The notes below the pieces were generated by a model, which was given only the letters and a program-made list of their open reading frames with translations, was not told the origin of the DNA and did not search any database. Source: Ceratopteris richardii (taxonomy: Eukaryota > Streptophyta > Polypodiopsida > Polypodiales > Pteridaceae). From it: DNA of 64,000 bases. Shown piece after piece: positions 33,661 to 46,239 of this stretch. Position 1 is the first letter of the stretch; each line of letters opens with the position of its first letter. The position numbers and the translations under genes are program-made. Location: NCBI GenBank assembly GCA_020310875.1, contig CM035432.1, forward strand, positions 97,515,012 through 97,579,011, written 5' to 3'.

Positions 33661-36606
33661 GCCAAGATTGGCTTGGTTGTGAAATTTGTTGATGACAGGT
33701 GTACAGTTCATGATCTATCAAATGACAACGTGATTATTGCTTTTGGAATTTTATGTCGTGGGCTGTATAAGCTCATAGACTATGAAAGATCTGTGAATGA
33801 TTCAACATGTGCAGTTCATGATTCTCAGGCTATGTCAGATGCAAAGCTTTGGCATGCATGCTTTGGTCATCTGAATTTTGCTAGTTTGCTACACCTGCAG
33901 AAATCTGAAATGGTGTCCTCTTTGCCCAAACTTGAGGCACCTGGAAAACATGTTTGTGAAGGCTGTATTTTGGGCAAAATGCGGCGTTCATCCTTTCCAA
34001 AAGATGGTTCAGTTTGGGCTACGCACAAATTGCAGCTTGTACACAGTGATGTCTGTGGTCCTATGCAGACACCCTCTTTTGGAAATTACCTTTACTTCGT
34101 GAATTTCATTGATGATTTTTCCAGGCATGCATGGGTTTACCCACTCAAAGAAAAGTCCGAAGTGTTCATGTGCTTCAAACAGTTTTTAGTTTTGGCTGAA
34201 AATCTGTCAGCATGTAAAATGGGCACCCTCCGTTCTGATCAAGGGGGGGAATATATGTCTTCTGATTTAAATGCATTTCTGGCTGAACGTGGGATAAAAC
34301 ACCAGTGTACAGTGCCGTATACACCTCAACAGAATGGAGTTGCTGAACGAAAGAACAAGTCACTCATGGAGATGGTGAGGTGCATGGTCAAAAGTCAGGC
34401 TTTACCACATAGTTTCTGGCTTGAGGCTGTCATGTGTGCAGCATATGTACTGAACATGTGTCCCACTAAAGCGCTGCAGTCTATCACTCCATATGAGGCT
34501 AAGCCATCTGTTGCTCATCTGCGTGTTTTTGGTTGTTTGGCATATGCACTAGTGCCTGAACAACATCGCAGAAAATTGGATGATAAGGCACTAAAATGTA
34601 TTTTTGTTGGGTACAGTTCTGAAAGTAAAGGATATCATTTGTATCATCCACAGACTAAACACATTCTGGTTAGCCATGATGTTGTCTTTGTGGAAGATGC
34701 TATTCAGCCATTGCTTTCATGTACTAAGGAGACATCTGTTAGCTCCAAAGACATGTATGATACTTTGATGCCTCTTTTTATAGGTGGACAGTCTAGTGCT
34801 GGTCCTAATGAGGCAACTTCTCAGCCTTTGCAGGTTTCATATGATTATGCAAATCATTCCATTTCTGATGCAGATTTACATGATGCACTTTTTGATGAGA
34901 GAGCTGATATTGAGCAAGCAAAAACTATGCCAAAATGGCTGGTGCAGACTTTGCCTGACAGCAAATTAGATGCACCTTTGTCATATCGTACTCGTTCTGG
35001 CTCTCATAGTGCCTCCTTTGCATCAGATTGCTATGCTATGGCTGCCTCTAGTCTCTGTGATGAGAATGAGCCTGTTTCTTTTGATGAAGCACAGAATTCA
35101 GAAAATTGGATGGCTGCTATGCAATCGGAATATGATGCTATAATGAAGAATGGTACATGGTCTTTATGTGACTTGCCTCCTGGCAAAAAGGCCATTGGCA
35201 CTAAGTGGGTATACAAGTTGAAGCGTAAACCTGATGGTACAGTTGACAGGCATAAGGCTAGGCTTGTTGCAAAGGGTTATGCACAGGAAAGAGGCATTGA
35301 TTTTGATGAGACCTTTGCACCTACATGCCGTATGACTACTGTTCGGAGCATTTGTGCACTTGCAGCCCATCATGGTTGGAATGTACATCAGTTGGACATT
35401 AAAACAACATTTCTAAATGGTAACTTGCATGAAGAAGTGTATGTTTATCAGCTCCGTGGCTTTGTGCAGAAAGGGCATGAAAACCAGGTGTGCAGGTTAA
35501 AGAAGGCATTATATGGTTTAAAGCATGCACCACGTGCTTGGTATGAGAAGATACATGCCTATCTGATTGCACATGGTTTTGAGAACAATCCAACTGAAAG
35601 CACCTTATATGTTAAGCGTGCTAATGATGTGCTTCTGATCATTGTTGTCTATGTTGACGACATGCTGCTCACTGGTCCTATTGAGAAGCATATTGCTGAT
35701 TTTAAGGAACATTTGCATGCCTCATTTGAGAGCTCTGATTTGGGACATTTGCATCATTATTTGGGCATTCAGTTTATGCACGTTGATGGTGGAATGGCTT
35801 TGTGTCAAATGAAATATATTGACACATTATTGCAACGTTTTGGCCTTGAAGACTGTAAGCCTATCGCCACTCCTATGGAGACAGGTTTACGATTGAGTCT
35901 TCATGATGCTGGAGAAGCATTTGATGTTGTTCTCTATCAGCAGGCTGTTGGATGCTTGATTTACTTATGCATTACTCGGCCAGATATTCAGTTTGCTGTC
36001 TCACAAATGAGCAGGTTTATGCATTGCCCAGGAGTCACGCATTGGAAGGCGGTTAAGCGCATCTTTCGCTACTTGAGTGGTACTCGGCCACTTGGGTTGT
36101 TTTATCCCAAGGGGGGATCACTACCGCCAGATTTGCATGCTTTTTCTGACTCAGATTGGGCTAGTTGCTATGACACTCGTGTGTCCACCAGTGGTTTTTG
36201 CTTCATGCTTGGTAGCTCATGTATATCTTGGTTGAGCAAGAAGTAGCCTACTATGGCCACTTCCAGTTGTGAGGCTGAGTATAGGGCAGCTTTCACAGCT
36301 ACTGTTGAGTTTGTGTGGCTCAGATGCCTTATGGATGATTTGGGTGTTGGTCAGTCTTCTGCCACCACCATCTTCACTGACAGTCAGAGCGCATTGGCAA
36401 TTGCAAGGAACCGTGTGTTCCATGCTCGCACGAAGCACATTGAGGTGCATTATCATTATGTCAGGGAGAGGTTCTCTGCTGGGGAGATCAGCTTGGCATA
36501 TGTGCCCACGCAGGAGAACATTGAATACCTTTTCACGAAGGCTCTGCCTAGGGAGAAGTTTGAAGCTTTTCGCAAAGCTTTGGGCTTACTTCCTTTTGTG
36601 GAGTGA
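33661..36606 (+). pseudogene. C1 integrase, reverse transcriptase and RNase H
   Basis: The integrase zinc motif is LWHACFGHLN ... CEGCILGKM (33848-33977). The core D is in HSDVCGP (near 34040), D in RSDQGGEY (near 34232) and E in NGVAERKN (near 34334). Compared with C3 this copy lacks four codons after ITPYEA (near 34495). RT has KWVYKLKRKPDG, ARLVAKGYAQERGIDF, QLDIKTTFLNG (usual AFLNG) and YVDDMLLTG (near 35650). RNase H has FSDSDWASCYDTR, then a TAG at 36244-36246 where SKKQ is expected (CAG to TAG), CEAEYRAAF, FTDSQSAL, ARTKHIEVHYHYV and LFTKALPREKFE, ending at TGA 36604. With one frameshift and one stop it is nearly intact. Confidence 0.93.
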
Positions 36607-36670
36607 TTTCCACATAGCTTGGCACTTCCTTATACGTGAGTGCCAACTCCTTGTTCACCGCATCACTCCC

Positions 36671-36680
36671 AGGGGGGATT
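36671..36680 (+). promoter_or_regulatory. Polypurine tract of C1
   Basis: AGGGGGGATT directly before the TGTTGATATA LTR start. Confidence 0.85.
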
Positions 36681-36738
36681 TGTTGATATATTTAGGTAGT
36701 GATGTGTGTGAACACACTAGGACCGCTAGGGCACTTTT
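36681..36738 (+). repeat. Truncated 3' LTR of C1
   Basis: It matches the first 58 bases of the family LTR up to GGGCACTTTT, then similarity ends abruptly. Confidence 0.9.
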
Positions 36739-37696
36739 GTATAACTAGACATGTTATTTTTTCTTATTGAATTTTTTTCTTAAGCCAGATCATATTTCAT
36801 CTTTACCCTTTTTTGAGGAGGAAAATCAATCTTTGCCTCAAAATAAATGTATTGGCACCATAGCGAATATTGAAGTCATAGGAGATGAAGAACAAGAGAT
36901 TGAGTTAGAATCCGAGTCAAAATAAATTCCAAATTTTGATGTGGCATTCATCAGAGAAAAGATGGCTATCAAAGAGCCTATTCAAGAAGTGAAGATTACA
37001 AACAAATCTTTAATATCCCCATCACTACCATACTTTCACATAGTAGAACAACAATTCATTTCCCTAGAATCAATTCAATATTTTTGTAACAATACAGAAA
37101 ACTACTACCTTGCTAGAAATATTGAAGATTCTGATGTAACTAACTCATTCAATTATGTTAAAGAAGAAAATAAAGAGGACTTCGTGTGTCTTAACCTCAA
37201 CTTGTCTAATGATACCTTCGTGAGCTCTTCTCAAGATCTCTCTTTATGTTACAATAAGGCTTTTTAAGGGAAACCCTAGGTCAAGGATGAAGATTTTGAA
37301 GCCAAGTTTGTGAACTTGGGGATATATCAATTTGGGAGAGGGTACAAAGTTCAAGATTTTGATAATGAAAAAGAGGCTATCAACAATGAGAAGGAGAAGT
37401 TAACCGAAGAAGATAAGTTGGCAAAGGCATGTTGATTGAATTCTATTTACATGTGAGTTTTTTTACATGTAAACAACATATTCTAATCATATTCTCAAAA
37501 AACCTAGATTCGAACTTTTGATTAAGAAAAATTCTTGGGAAGAGCAGAAGGATCAAAGATGATAACTAAAGCAGAGACATCTAGGATGGAGGCTCATGTC
37601 CTTATTCACCATCTATCAAAACTGGAAAAATATGTATTTTATGCTCTCCATGGGCAATAATTTGAAGATCCTAACTCCCCTATGTCTAATATCAAA
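36739..37696. other. Stretch with one unidentified ORF
   Basis: An open frame at 36941-37267 (108 codons, acidic, e.g. KEENKEDFVCLNLNLSND) has no recognised motif. Its flavour resembles the acidic linkers between gag and RT of gypsy elements, but there is nothing to confirm this. The rest is AT-rich. Confidence 0.35.
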
Positions 37697-37708
37697 AGTA
37701 ATGGGTTA

Positions 37709-38000
37709 TTTTTTTTTTTTAAATGGAGGTTCGGCCGAGGCCTACTCCTCCAGGCTTTAACTTTGAGATTGCAACTGCACAAGGAAGGGCATAGTACTCA
37801 TGGGACCCCCCTTATCCTACAAGAACAGGGGTTTACATAGTTGTTGTGACCATGGGGCAGGACAAACTGTGGCAGGTCAGCCACAAGATACAACTTTCCA
37901 TCTTAAACATGTCCTTTACATGATGCCAGTGGGAGTTGAACCCTCACCCCCGCCTCAACAGGCAAGAGGCCCAACCACCCGGACAAGCGGCCTGGGACTT
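37709..38000 (-). mobile_element. tRNA-derived SINE with 12-bp target duplication
   Basis: Read on the reverse strand, the head has an A-box-like TGTCCGGGTGGTTGGGC and a B box GAGGGTTCAACTCC. A body of about 200 bases follows and a 3' poly(A) (T run at 37709-37720). The duplication AGTAATGGGTTA flanks it exactly at 37697-37708 and 38001-38012. Pol III transcription and LINE-driven insertion are known for this class. The copy at 8437-8752 is a relative. Confidence 0.9.
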
Positions 38001-38012
38001 AGTAATGGGTTA

Positions 38013-40085
38013 ATTATTCCCTCCCTTCTAATAGAAATAAATGTTTGTTCCCAGAGAGAGAAACTTAAAAAAAAAAAATTGGTTACACACTAGGTTTCCA
38101 AGCATCCATAGCAAATTACTTTTTATGCTACTCTAGCAACAAAAAACGTAAGTATAGAAAAGCTTAAGGGTTATAGAAGAAAGGAATTCCAACTCAAAGG
38201 AAATTTATTTGATTATGTAAATTTCATTATTTAGATTTTAAACATATATGTTTGATTGTAAAATCACCTTGATGGTGTGTATCTCTATCCCCTTTACTCA
38301 TATTTCAACCATGTCCTTTGTGCTTCTCTTTGATCATTGTTTGCATTGAGTTTTTTTGGCGTTTCATTTTTTGTATAGTTGTCTTATGTAAACTAGTCAA
38401 AGAGTTCTTTGGGTGACTTTCTTTTCACCTTTCAACCTCCTTTTTTGTACATTTGAAGAATCTATTGTGTGCATGGTAATGAAATTTTTTCCATTCCTTG
38501 TGTGTTCCATGTAGCAAGTGATCCATTTTTTACAAAACATGGACCATGATATATAGAGTATGCTAAAAAGAAAATAACCCTAAAATCGTTAGCTTCATGA
38601 ATGTATTCATGCTTTTGGAAATGAATGGAAATGTTTTCTCATCAAATAATGTATGATGTCCTTTACCCCCCAAGATTTTTTGATAGATGTTACAAGTCCG
38701 GTAATTGCTTTCATGAAATCTTCCACATTGTTATTTGTAATAAAATCTTGTCCCAAAATTATGAAATTTTGATCAAATCATATCCAAACCTTGATTCTCT
38801 TCTTTGCTACTTCTAGGTTACTCTGATAATAGTAGTCACCTCATAGATTTGTTTGCAACTCTTCAAGAATCCACATTGCATTTACCCTCTTACTATCATT
38901 GTTGCTAGGAAATCTTCTAGATTTTGCATTGCCCATTGAGATATTGTGTAAAACATCATTGGTACTCTATGAAAGTTTGGGATATTTTATAAGATGAACA
39001 TTTCCAACATGGAATCCAATCTAAGAGACTGAAGCTTTAGGTTTCTCTATACATTCAAACACAAGATTTCTAGATTTGATAGAGTATGCATAATCTAACT
39101 GAAGAAAAATGAGTTATCTAAAATCCTAATCTATGCATGTAATGTGCATATGTGCACATTAGACATTTGGATTGCAAGAATGGGCTGAAGTTGAATATTT
39201 TAAAACATTCATTATTTTTCTAGAAGGACTTTTTCCAGCATTAGTTTTAATTAACCATCCATTCTTTTATGTCTAGATTTTACATATAGTATAGAAAAGG
39301 ATATTTATAGTTTGCACCTTCCCTTATACAAAATATGGAATTAAAGGTTTTGAAATCTACACTAAGATGCCACTCAGATTTAAATTCTCCATACTTTTAA
39401 CGGATAATAGTTCACCAAAAAAAATGTTTCTTTTCTATAATATCTCGATTTTTCATGTGAGTTAACCACTTCAATGTTTTGTGGATTCATATGGAATTTG
39501 AGCACACCTACCAATCATGAGTCCATTTTTTATCGTACTTTGAAGGCAAGAGAACCAAGTTAACCTAGGATGTAATCCAAAGCTTTATCTACAATCCAAT
39601 GCTTATTCTTGTTTTCTTTTACTCTTTTTAATTTGAAATTCATGAGGTTTCAAAAAAAAATCTAAAAGACCTTCAGAATCAGATACATTAATTCCAAAGT
39701 ATTTCCAAAGTATTTAACCATAACAACCTAAAGTCTTCTAATATCTATCCATTGAAGCTTTTTCATGTAAAATAAAATGATGATTTTCTTGCTTCATATG
39801 GCATACAACCTACAAAGTTTTCATATTCCCCAATTATATAAGAGATTTTGTTATTTAAACAAATTCTATAATTTCCTACATGCAAATGTCTTGGTAAACC
39901 AAATTTTTTTATTTTAAAGTACTTTAAAATTTGATACCATAGTTTTATAGGAGTTCTATATTTTTTTTTCCTTCTCAATCATATAATATCACATAGCTCT
40001 TGAATTTGAGATGGGTGTAGTATTAGTTTCATATCTTTTAGTAGCTCTTCAAATAGGGAGTGCTTCAAGGATACATCCGTATGTG
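38013..40085. other. Long AT-rich stretch, nothing recognised
   Basis: Only short ORFs (38625-38816; 39763-39978 reverse) with no motif, and several homopolymer runs. Confidence 0.6.
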
Positions 40086-40090
40086 ATCTT

Positions 40091-40322
40091 TGTTGGAGTT
40101 CAAGGTCTATGGAAGCACGCAAACAACACAAGGAAGAAGAAGAAGCTTGGAGCACAACACACAATACTGAATGTATTACCACTAGAATGTACAAAGATAA
40201 GTAACCCATTAGGGTAATAGCCGTATATATAAGCCAAGGGGAAAAAAACCTCCTAAAGAGGGAAGAAAGAGCTCCAATGTTCCTAGAGTGTTCACACACA
40301 TCACTACCAAAATATATCAACA
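40091..40322 (-). repeat. 3' LTR of C2
   Basis: The reverse complement begins TGTTGATATATTTTGG and ends ACTCCAACA; 232 bases, same family as C1. The adjacent polypurine tract reads CCCAGGGGGGATT on the reverse strand. Confidence 0.92.
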
Positions 40323-40395
40323 AATCCCCCCTGGGAGTGATGCGGTGAACAAGGAGTAGGAACTCATGTATAAGGAAGTGCCAAGCTATGTGAAA

Positions 40396-41538
40396 TCAAT
40401 CCACAAAAGGAAGTAAGCCCAAATATTTGCGAAAAGCTTCAAACTTCTCCCTAGACAGAGCCTTCGTGAAAAGGTCTATAATGTTCTCCTACGTGGGCAC
40501 ATATCCCAAGCCGATCTCTCCAATAGAGAACCTCTCCCTGACATAATGATAATGCACCTCAATGTGCCTAGTGCGAGCATGGAACACAGGGTTCCTCACA
40601 ACTACCAGAGCGCTCTGATTATCAGTGAAGATGGTGGCCGCAGAAGACTAACCAACACCCAAATTAGCCATAAGGCATCTGAGCCACATACACTCAACCG
40701 TTTCTATGAAAGCTACCCTATAATCAACCTCACAACTAGAAGTGGCCACAATAGGCTGCTTCTTGCTCAACCAAGATATACATGAGCTACCAAGCATGAA
40801 GCAAAAGCCACTAGTGGACACACCAGTTTCATAGTAACCAACCCAATCAGAGTTAGAAAAGCATGTAAATTTGTCGGTAGTGATCCCCCCCTTGGGATAA
40901 AACAATCCAAGTAGCCAGGTACCACTCAAGTAGTGAAAGATGTGCTTAACTGCCTACCAATGCTTGACACCTGGGTAATGCATAAACATGATCATCTGTG
41001 ATATAGCAAATTGAATATCTCGCCGAGTAATGCATAAGTAAATCAAGCACCCAATAGCCTGCTAATAGAGAAAAGCATCAAATGCATCTCTTGCATAATT
41101 AAGACTCAATCGTAAACATGTCTCCATAGAAGTGGCAATAGGTTTATAGTCTTGGAGGCCAAAAAGCTACAATAATGTGTCAATATGTTTGGCTTGACAC
41201 AAAGCCATTCCACCATCAACTTGCATAAACTGAATGCCCATTTAGTGATGCGAATGCCCCAAATCAGACATCTCAAATGAGGCATGCAAATCAGCCTTGA
41301 AATCAACAATATGCTTGTCATGAGGACTAGTGAGCAGCATGTCATCAACATACACAATAATGATCAGAAGCACAACATTAGCATGCTTAAAATATAAGGT
41401 GCTTTTAGTTGGACTGTTCTCAAAACCATGTGCAATCACATACACATGTATCTTTTCATACCAAGCATGTGGTGCTTGCTTTAAACCATATAATGCCTTC
41501 TTTAGCCTGGAAACTTGGTTTTCATGCCCTTTTTGCAC
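40396..41538 (-). pseudogene. C2 partial RT and RNase H
   Basis: The reverse translation starts QKGHENQVSRLKKALYGLKQ and continues with ESTLYFKHANVVLLI, YVDDMLLTSP (catalytic), SDLGHSHH, FSNSDWVGYYETG, SKKQPIVATSSCEVDYR and FTKALSREKFEAF-like residues, ending at a stop at 40396-40398. Multiple frameshifts occur (around 41250, 41100 and 40930). The YVDD motif survives, but the copy is dead. Confidence 0.88.
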
Positions 41539-41771
41539 AAATTACGAGGCAAGAAACTATGCGAGGTTGAGGACATTGATTCAAGGGAACCTAGGAAGTT
41601 CAAGGGACTAATCACTGAGGCTACAGGGATACAAGAGTAGATCATTGAGGACAATGATCGACCAAGGTAGGAAGAATGTAATAAAGTGATAGGTCCTTAA
41701 CCATGGCTTTTGGGGCAAGTGGTTGGCCCATCACATTCCTAACCAAGAGGTTGTGAGTTCAATTTCTTACA
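41539..41771 (+). mobile_element. TRIM-like fragment at the C2 deletion junction
   Basis: It matches the end of the internal region (GAGGTTGAGGA..TTGATTCAAGGG; AGATCATTGAGGACAATGATC), a G-rich tract and an LTR (41677-41771, TGTAATAAAGTGATAGG ... TTTCTTACA) of the 51173-52271 element. The LTR here lacks about 75 internal bases. Confidence 0.8.
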
Positions 41772-41773
41772 CC

Positions 41774-41821
41774 TGGTGGTCCTAGAGTGTTCATACACAT
41801 CACTACCAAAATATATCAACA
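41774..41821 (-). repeat. Truncated 5' LTR of C2
   Basis: Only the LTR start (reverse complement TGTTGATATATTTTGGTAGT to CTAGGACC) is retained before the TRIM-like junction. Confidence 0.85.
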
Positions 41822-41826
41822 ATCTT

Positions 41827-43433
41827 AACAATTTTAGATAATCATTTTGATTCATAATATGCTTACAAAACATCACTCTTTCATAACTATGCAACATGTT
41901 CAAATCTAATACAGTAGTCACATGATCCCTAACAATTTTCATTATTTTCTTTTCCATTAGGGGAAAATATGAAGCCTATATGAGCCTTGTAAGGATGCCT
42001 AGTTTTTAGAGATTAAGTTTAATCATGTACTTGCTTAAGGGGACAAAGTGCATTTAGTAGAGCACTTTTTAGTAGGCTCAAGTATACTTTTTTTTAAGGC
42101 CAAGCTAGGATCATCTCTTTCTTCTAAACAAAGAGAGAGATATAGAAGTCACTTTCCACATCATCAAATATATGCATCTTTGTGAATTAAAAAAAATGAC
42201 TTTTCTAAAAGTTTGTTTTTTGGCTATTCTTTATTCAAAATGGCCCATAATTTTATGTATATGTTAGAAATTACTTTCTTTTATTTTTTTATGAGAAATT
42301 TGAAGAAAAACATACTTTCTAAAATCTATCCAAAGGAAAATGCCACATTGGTAAAAAAGAAAATATGAATTGAAAAAAAAAACCATTTTCACTCTTACAT
42401 AGTGGAAAAAGTCATTTTGACATGTCCACATATCAAAACACACATTTTCCCTTGCAATATAGATATTGTGCAAGTCATTTCAACCATCAATATGCTTATT
42501 GTTATCATTAATACACTCAAAAGATCACTAGAGTCCTTGAACATCATGGTGCTCACATGTATTAAAAATATGAAACTAGAACCTTCTTGTGCTCCTCGTT
42601 CAACAAAATTGCATGTTCACGTACCTACAAAAATTTCCCCAAGAACTAGAGATAACAACAATAAATATTCTCAAAATGAGTGACATGTAATAAGAGAGAA
42701 GAATATTGATCTTTGGGTCATTTTTCCATTGTATCCCCATGATCGAGTGTCTAATTTTCATCGTGCATTTCATAGTATCTCAACCTTTCTCTAGTTTTGG
42801 TAGTGGTGAAGTTAGACTGCTAGGTTATTGCAAGCAATTATCCATCCATTCATCATCGATTGCAAATTATTGTATGTAGTTATGTCATCACAACCTTTTG
42901 AAGATAGACATTTTGGAAAGTGTTGTTAAATCTATGGAAGAAGACAATAAGATACTCCCATAATATGTGGAAGAAAAGGAGAGCATAATTACAACATTAA
43001 AAGCCAATCTCCAACAATTGAAAGAGACTCTACTTGGTTTGTCATATAGGAAGTTACCATTATCATCCTTAGAAAGCTCTTTCAATTGGTGGTGGAGCAC
43101 AAAAACGATGGATTTTTGTGACGAGGTTTGTCTTTCACTTGTTTGATTTCCATAAGACTTTCAAATTGAGTTTTAGTGTACAAGTCACTTGTTAAATTAT
43201 CAGTGATTCATCAGCAATAGAGGAACAATTCAAGTTGTTGAATTCGTATTTGAGCAATAAACCTTTGGTTACTATTTTGGATTCACTAATAGAAAATCAT
43301 ACCAAGATATAAGGGATTAAAGAGTTTGGGGATAAGTTAGGAGATATTATCACTCCTAAAGAGGTAAAAATGGTATGTGATGATGTAGTTATTAGTAGTA
43401 GAGGATATAGTTCATTGTACAATCTTTTGAAGT
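41827..43433. other. AT-rich stretch, nothing recognised
   Basis: Short ORFs only (42264-42473, 42402-42683, 42888-43100), none with a motif. Confidence 0.55.
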
Positions 43434-44800
43434 ATGCATACAAAACAAAGGTATTTTTCAAATTATTTTTCCATATCTTTACAAGATATCTCTAAAGAAG
43501 AAGATTTCTTTCTTGGAGATCACTTTCATATAAAAGATACTATGGCTACATCCATGTATCATTCAACTAAATCTAAGAAAGAGTTGAAAACTCATCTCAC
43601 AAAGTACAATAACATATTTGTTGCTTTGGAGAGGCTTCAATGGGAAATGGTTCAATTTACAAATCTATCATTCAAGCTATGTCCATTACTATTACAATGG
43701 TCTTCATGGTATTTTTCATTCTATATAACTTTTTGTGTATTGTGGTTTCAAAATCAATTTTATAGTGAAGTTAAACAAATGTTAAATCATAAAACCATGA
43801 CAAATGGAGAGACTAAGCATGACACTCATGAATGAAGCTATGGCACATGCCATTAGTGATGAAAGTACAAACTCTACACCTCACTTTACATACAATGTTG
43901 AATCCAAATATGAAATATGGTGGTTAGGTTCTAAGAATCCAATGATGTTCTTTCATGGATTTTTACTAGGGCCCCATGGATCATAAAGGAAATGGCTTCT
44001 CAAATTCATGGTACAAAGCTCAATGTAGCAAGCCTAAGTGATTTTGAGGTGGATTGGCACTTGATTGGGGATTCAAAGATTATTAAATGGATGATAGATT
44101 TCACAAAAGGTGCATCTACTCTTCATCCTTGTCCATATTGCACACAAGATAAATAAACCAATCACTAGATAACAAAAGAGCATAGATGATCCAGATGGTA
44201 ACACAAATGCATCTACTTCTAGGAAATGGGATATAAATTTATTGAGGTGTCTCATGTTAACCAAACATAATTGTGACATGTTGGATAAGGATTGAAATCC
44301 CCTTTTGAAGAAGGTTTTGTTTTGATTACATAAGTTGTTAGGTTTGACAAGTCTCATTAACTCTAGTTATAATCAATGTCAATTGCTTCAAGATACATTA
44401 GTGGAGTTTACAAAGTGTTTCATCCTATATTGGGGAGAGAACAATATTACACACTACATTGTAAGCTTAGTCATTATTTTGAATTGTTTGTTGCATATAC
44501 TTATTTTTTTATAATTCACTTATAAATTTTTGGCATATTTTATTTGAACATGGAGCATTTTTCATGCCACAATATGGGTCATTGGACATTTTCATGGTGG
44601 CAATCCAATGCAATTGAATCATATGAAAGAGATGTGTAAATGGTTTCACCACACTACATTCTCGACAGAGTTTTTAATGGAACGAGTTAGGGAGTCACAT
44701 TCAAAAAATGTTGCAAGATGTATTCAAAACAAAATTGTTGGTGAAAAGTGGAAATTATCATTAGGACCTCTACATCATGCTCAATAGCATGCCAAAGGAC
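43434..44800 (+). pseudogene. Decayed coding region of unknown type, possibly transposase-derived
   Basis: A 133-codon frame (43434-43835; SKEEDFFLGDHFHI, STKSKKELKTHLTKY) is followed by shorter frames. One near 43975-44157 reads IIKEMASQIHGTKLN, DFEVDWHLIGDSKIIKWM, TKGASTLHPCPYCTQDK. A GD.K......G..S..HPCPYC arrangement is reminiscent of a catalytic-core segment in some DDE transposases, but I cannot assign it. Further worn coding is possible to about 44800. No terminal repeats were found. Confidence 0.35.
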
Positions 44801-46050
44801 AATGAGAGGAATCCGCTTCGAAGTGAAGTGAACTTATTATATTCCATTGAATGGTAAATCATGGGGTTATATATAATCTTTTTTTCAAGTAGTTTTTCTT
44901 TGTATCAATATCTTCTATTTGTAAAATTTTGTCCATTTCCAAGACATCCCATCAATGTTGATGCTTGTTCCCCATTATTTTTCCATTCTACATTGATTTC
45001 TTTTTCTTTTTAAATTCTTAATTAAATATTTATATGTTTTAAAACTATGTTCATCTATTTAAATGTGAATAGATAGTTTTAAAAGAAGCTCTATAAATAG
45101 AGAGCACTCACTCCATTTAAGGAAAGACCATGGGATGCACAAAGTGGACTGCAAGGAAAGACCATGGGATCTATCCTAGCCATGTGCAAGGAAATGAGAA
45201 CCCACCATGGATGCAACCCCACAAGAGACATCGAAGTACTTCCTATATTTGTATCGCTCTCTATCTCTTTCTTAATCTTCTTGTACTTGTGTTTTGAAAA
45301 AGACGTGTTAACTTTTATCTTTCTCTATCCTGATTCTCTTTTATTATTATGAAAAGATGTTCATGAATAGGGCTCCCATGGCTTACATGTGCAATGAAAG
45401 TCCTAGCCATAAAAACATGGAATTAGGCTTGCAAAAACTTAGCAGTGCCTAGTCTGCATTATTGTGGCTAGGTCTTTTTTGAACTTGTAAACCATGGTAA
45501 ACATTTATAATGTAGTTATGGTAGTTTTAGTTAGGATTCAATTTTTGTTGGCTAGAATAGCTTCTCAACAATCGCAAATAGGTAAAAGACCATGCCAACC
45601 ACTAGTCAAATGTGTCAAGTAAAGTTAAAAAGTGAAATGAGGGCTAGGAAATGTCAAACAAAAGGCATGTTTAATAAAGGAGAAGTTAAAATGAAAAGGC
45701 CACCCATAGACTACCAAAATCCACAATTTTCTATACAAAAGATATGATCAAAATACAATATTCATTGAGTCAAAAATTTACATCAATTCTCAGTGGCTTC
45801 CAACTTCTCTACATTTTTTTTTCTCCTTTAAAGAGATGAGGTAATTGATGGATCAATATAAATTTAAAATTCTATTAGGTTCTTATGCAATCCAAGACCC
45901 AATCCTACTTGGTCATTTTCTTTAAGTCTAATTGAGATATAGTTACAACTAGAGGTTTTCTAACCAAAATGACATAGTTTGTTCTTGCATGATTGTAGAT
46001 AAATAGACAACTTTGCTCAAGTCCTTCAAGCACCAAACCATGAAGTGTCC
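44801..46050. other. Intergenic, nothing recognised
   Basis: It contains a local duplication of GGAAAGACCATGGGAT (45121 and 45155) and only short ORFs. Confidence 0.5.
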
Positions 46051-46239
46051 TTAAGGATTATAATCCTTATGAATTATTACAAAATCATCCTTTGGTAGCC
46101 CTAATGTAGTTTGCCAAGGATGAGCCACCACCATGAGGTGTTCAATCCCCATCAGACCTTGCAACAAAATTATCCATTTTAATGGTCTCTTGCAAGAAAA
46201 GAAAATGATAAGCTCAATTACCAATCTAATTAACATCTT

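Larger units (their letters stand above)
31776..36738 (+). mobile_element. Ty1/copia retrotransposon C1, 3' LTR truncated
   Basis: A 230-bp 5' LTR, an initiator-Met PBS, one polyprotein frame (gag, PR, INT, RT, RNase H) broken by one frameshift and one stop, a polypurine tract and only the first 58 bases of the 3' LTR. The same family occurs on the reverse strand as C2 and C3 and as a stub at 31290. Because the right LTR is cut, no target duplication can be read; the left flank is TTTAC. Among the elements here its coding region is one of the best preserved. Confidence 0.93.
40091..41821 (-). mobile_element. Deleted copia derivative C2 (C1 family) with TRIM-like segment, TSD ATCTT
   Basis: ATCTT flanks the unit at 40086-40090 and 41822-41826, so this 1731-bp unit occupies a single insertion site. 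Read on the reverse strand from the right, it consists of the first 45 or so bases of the 5' LTR, then a TRIM-like piece in opposite orientation. The end of RT, RNase H, the polypurine tract and a complete 3' LTR (40091-40322) follow. Gag, protease, integrase and half of RT are missing. Confidence 0.88.

Noticed and set aside
37925..37995. Possible tRNA gene on the reverse strand
   Set aside because: A and B boxes are present but cloverleaf pairing is poor, and the segment is the head of a poly(A)-tailed unit with target duplication, so it is a SINE.
39979..40323. 114-codon reverse-strand ORF
   Set aside because: It lies mostly in the C2 LTR and runs over its edge into flanking DNA.
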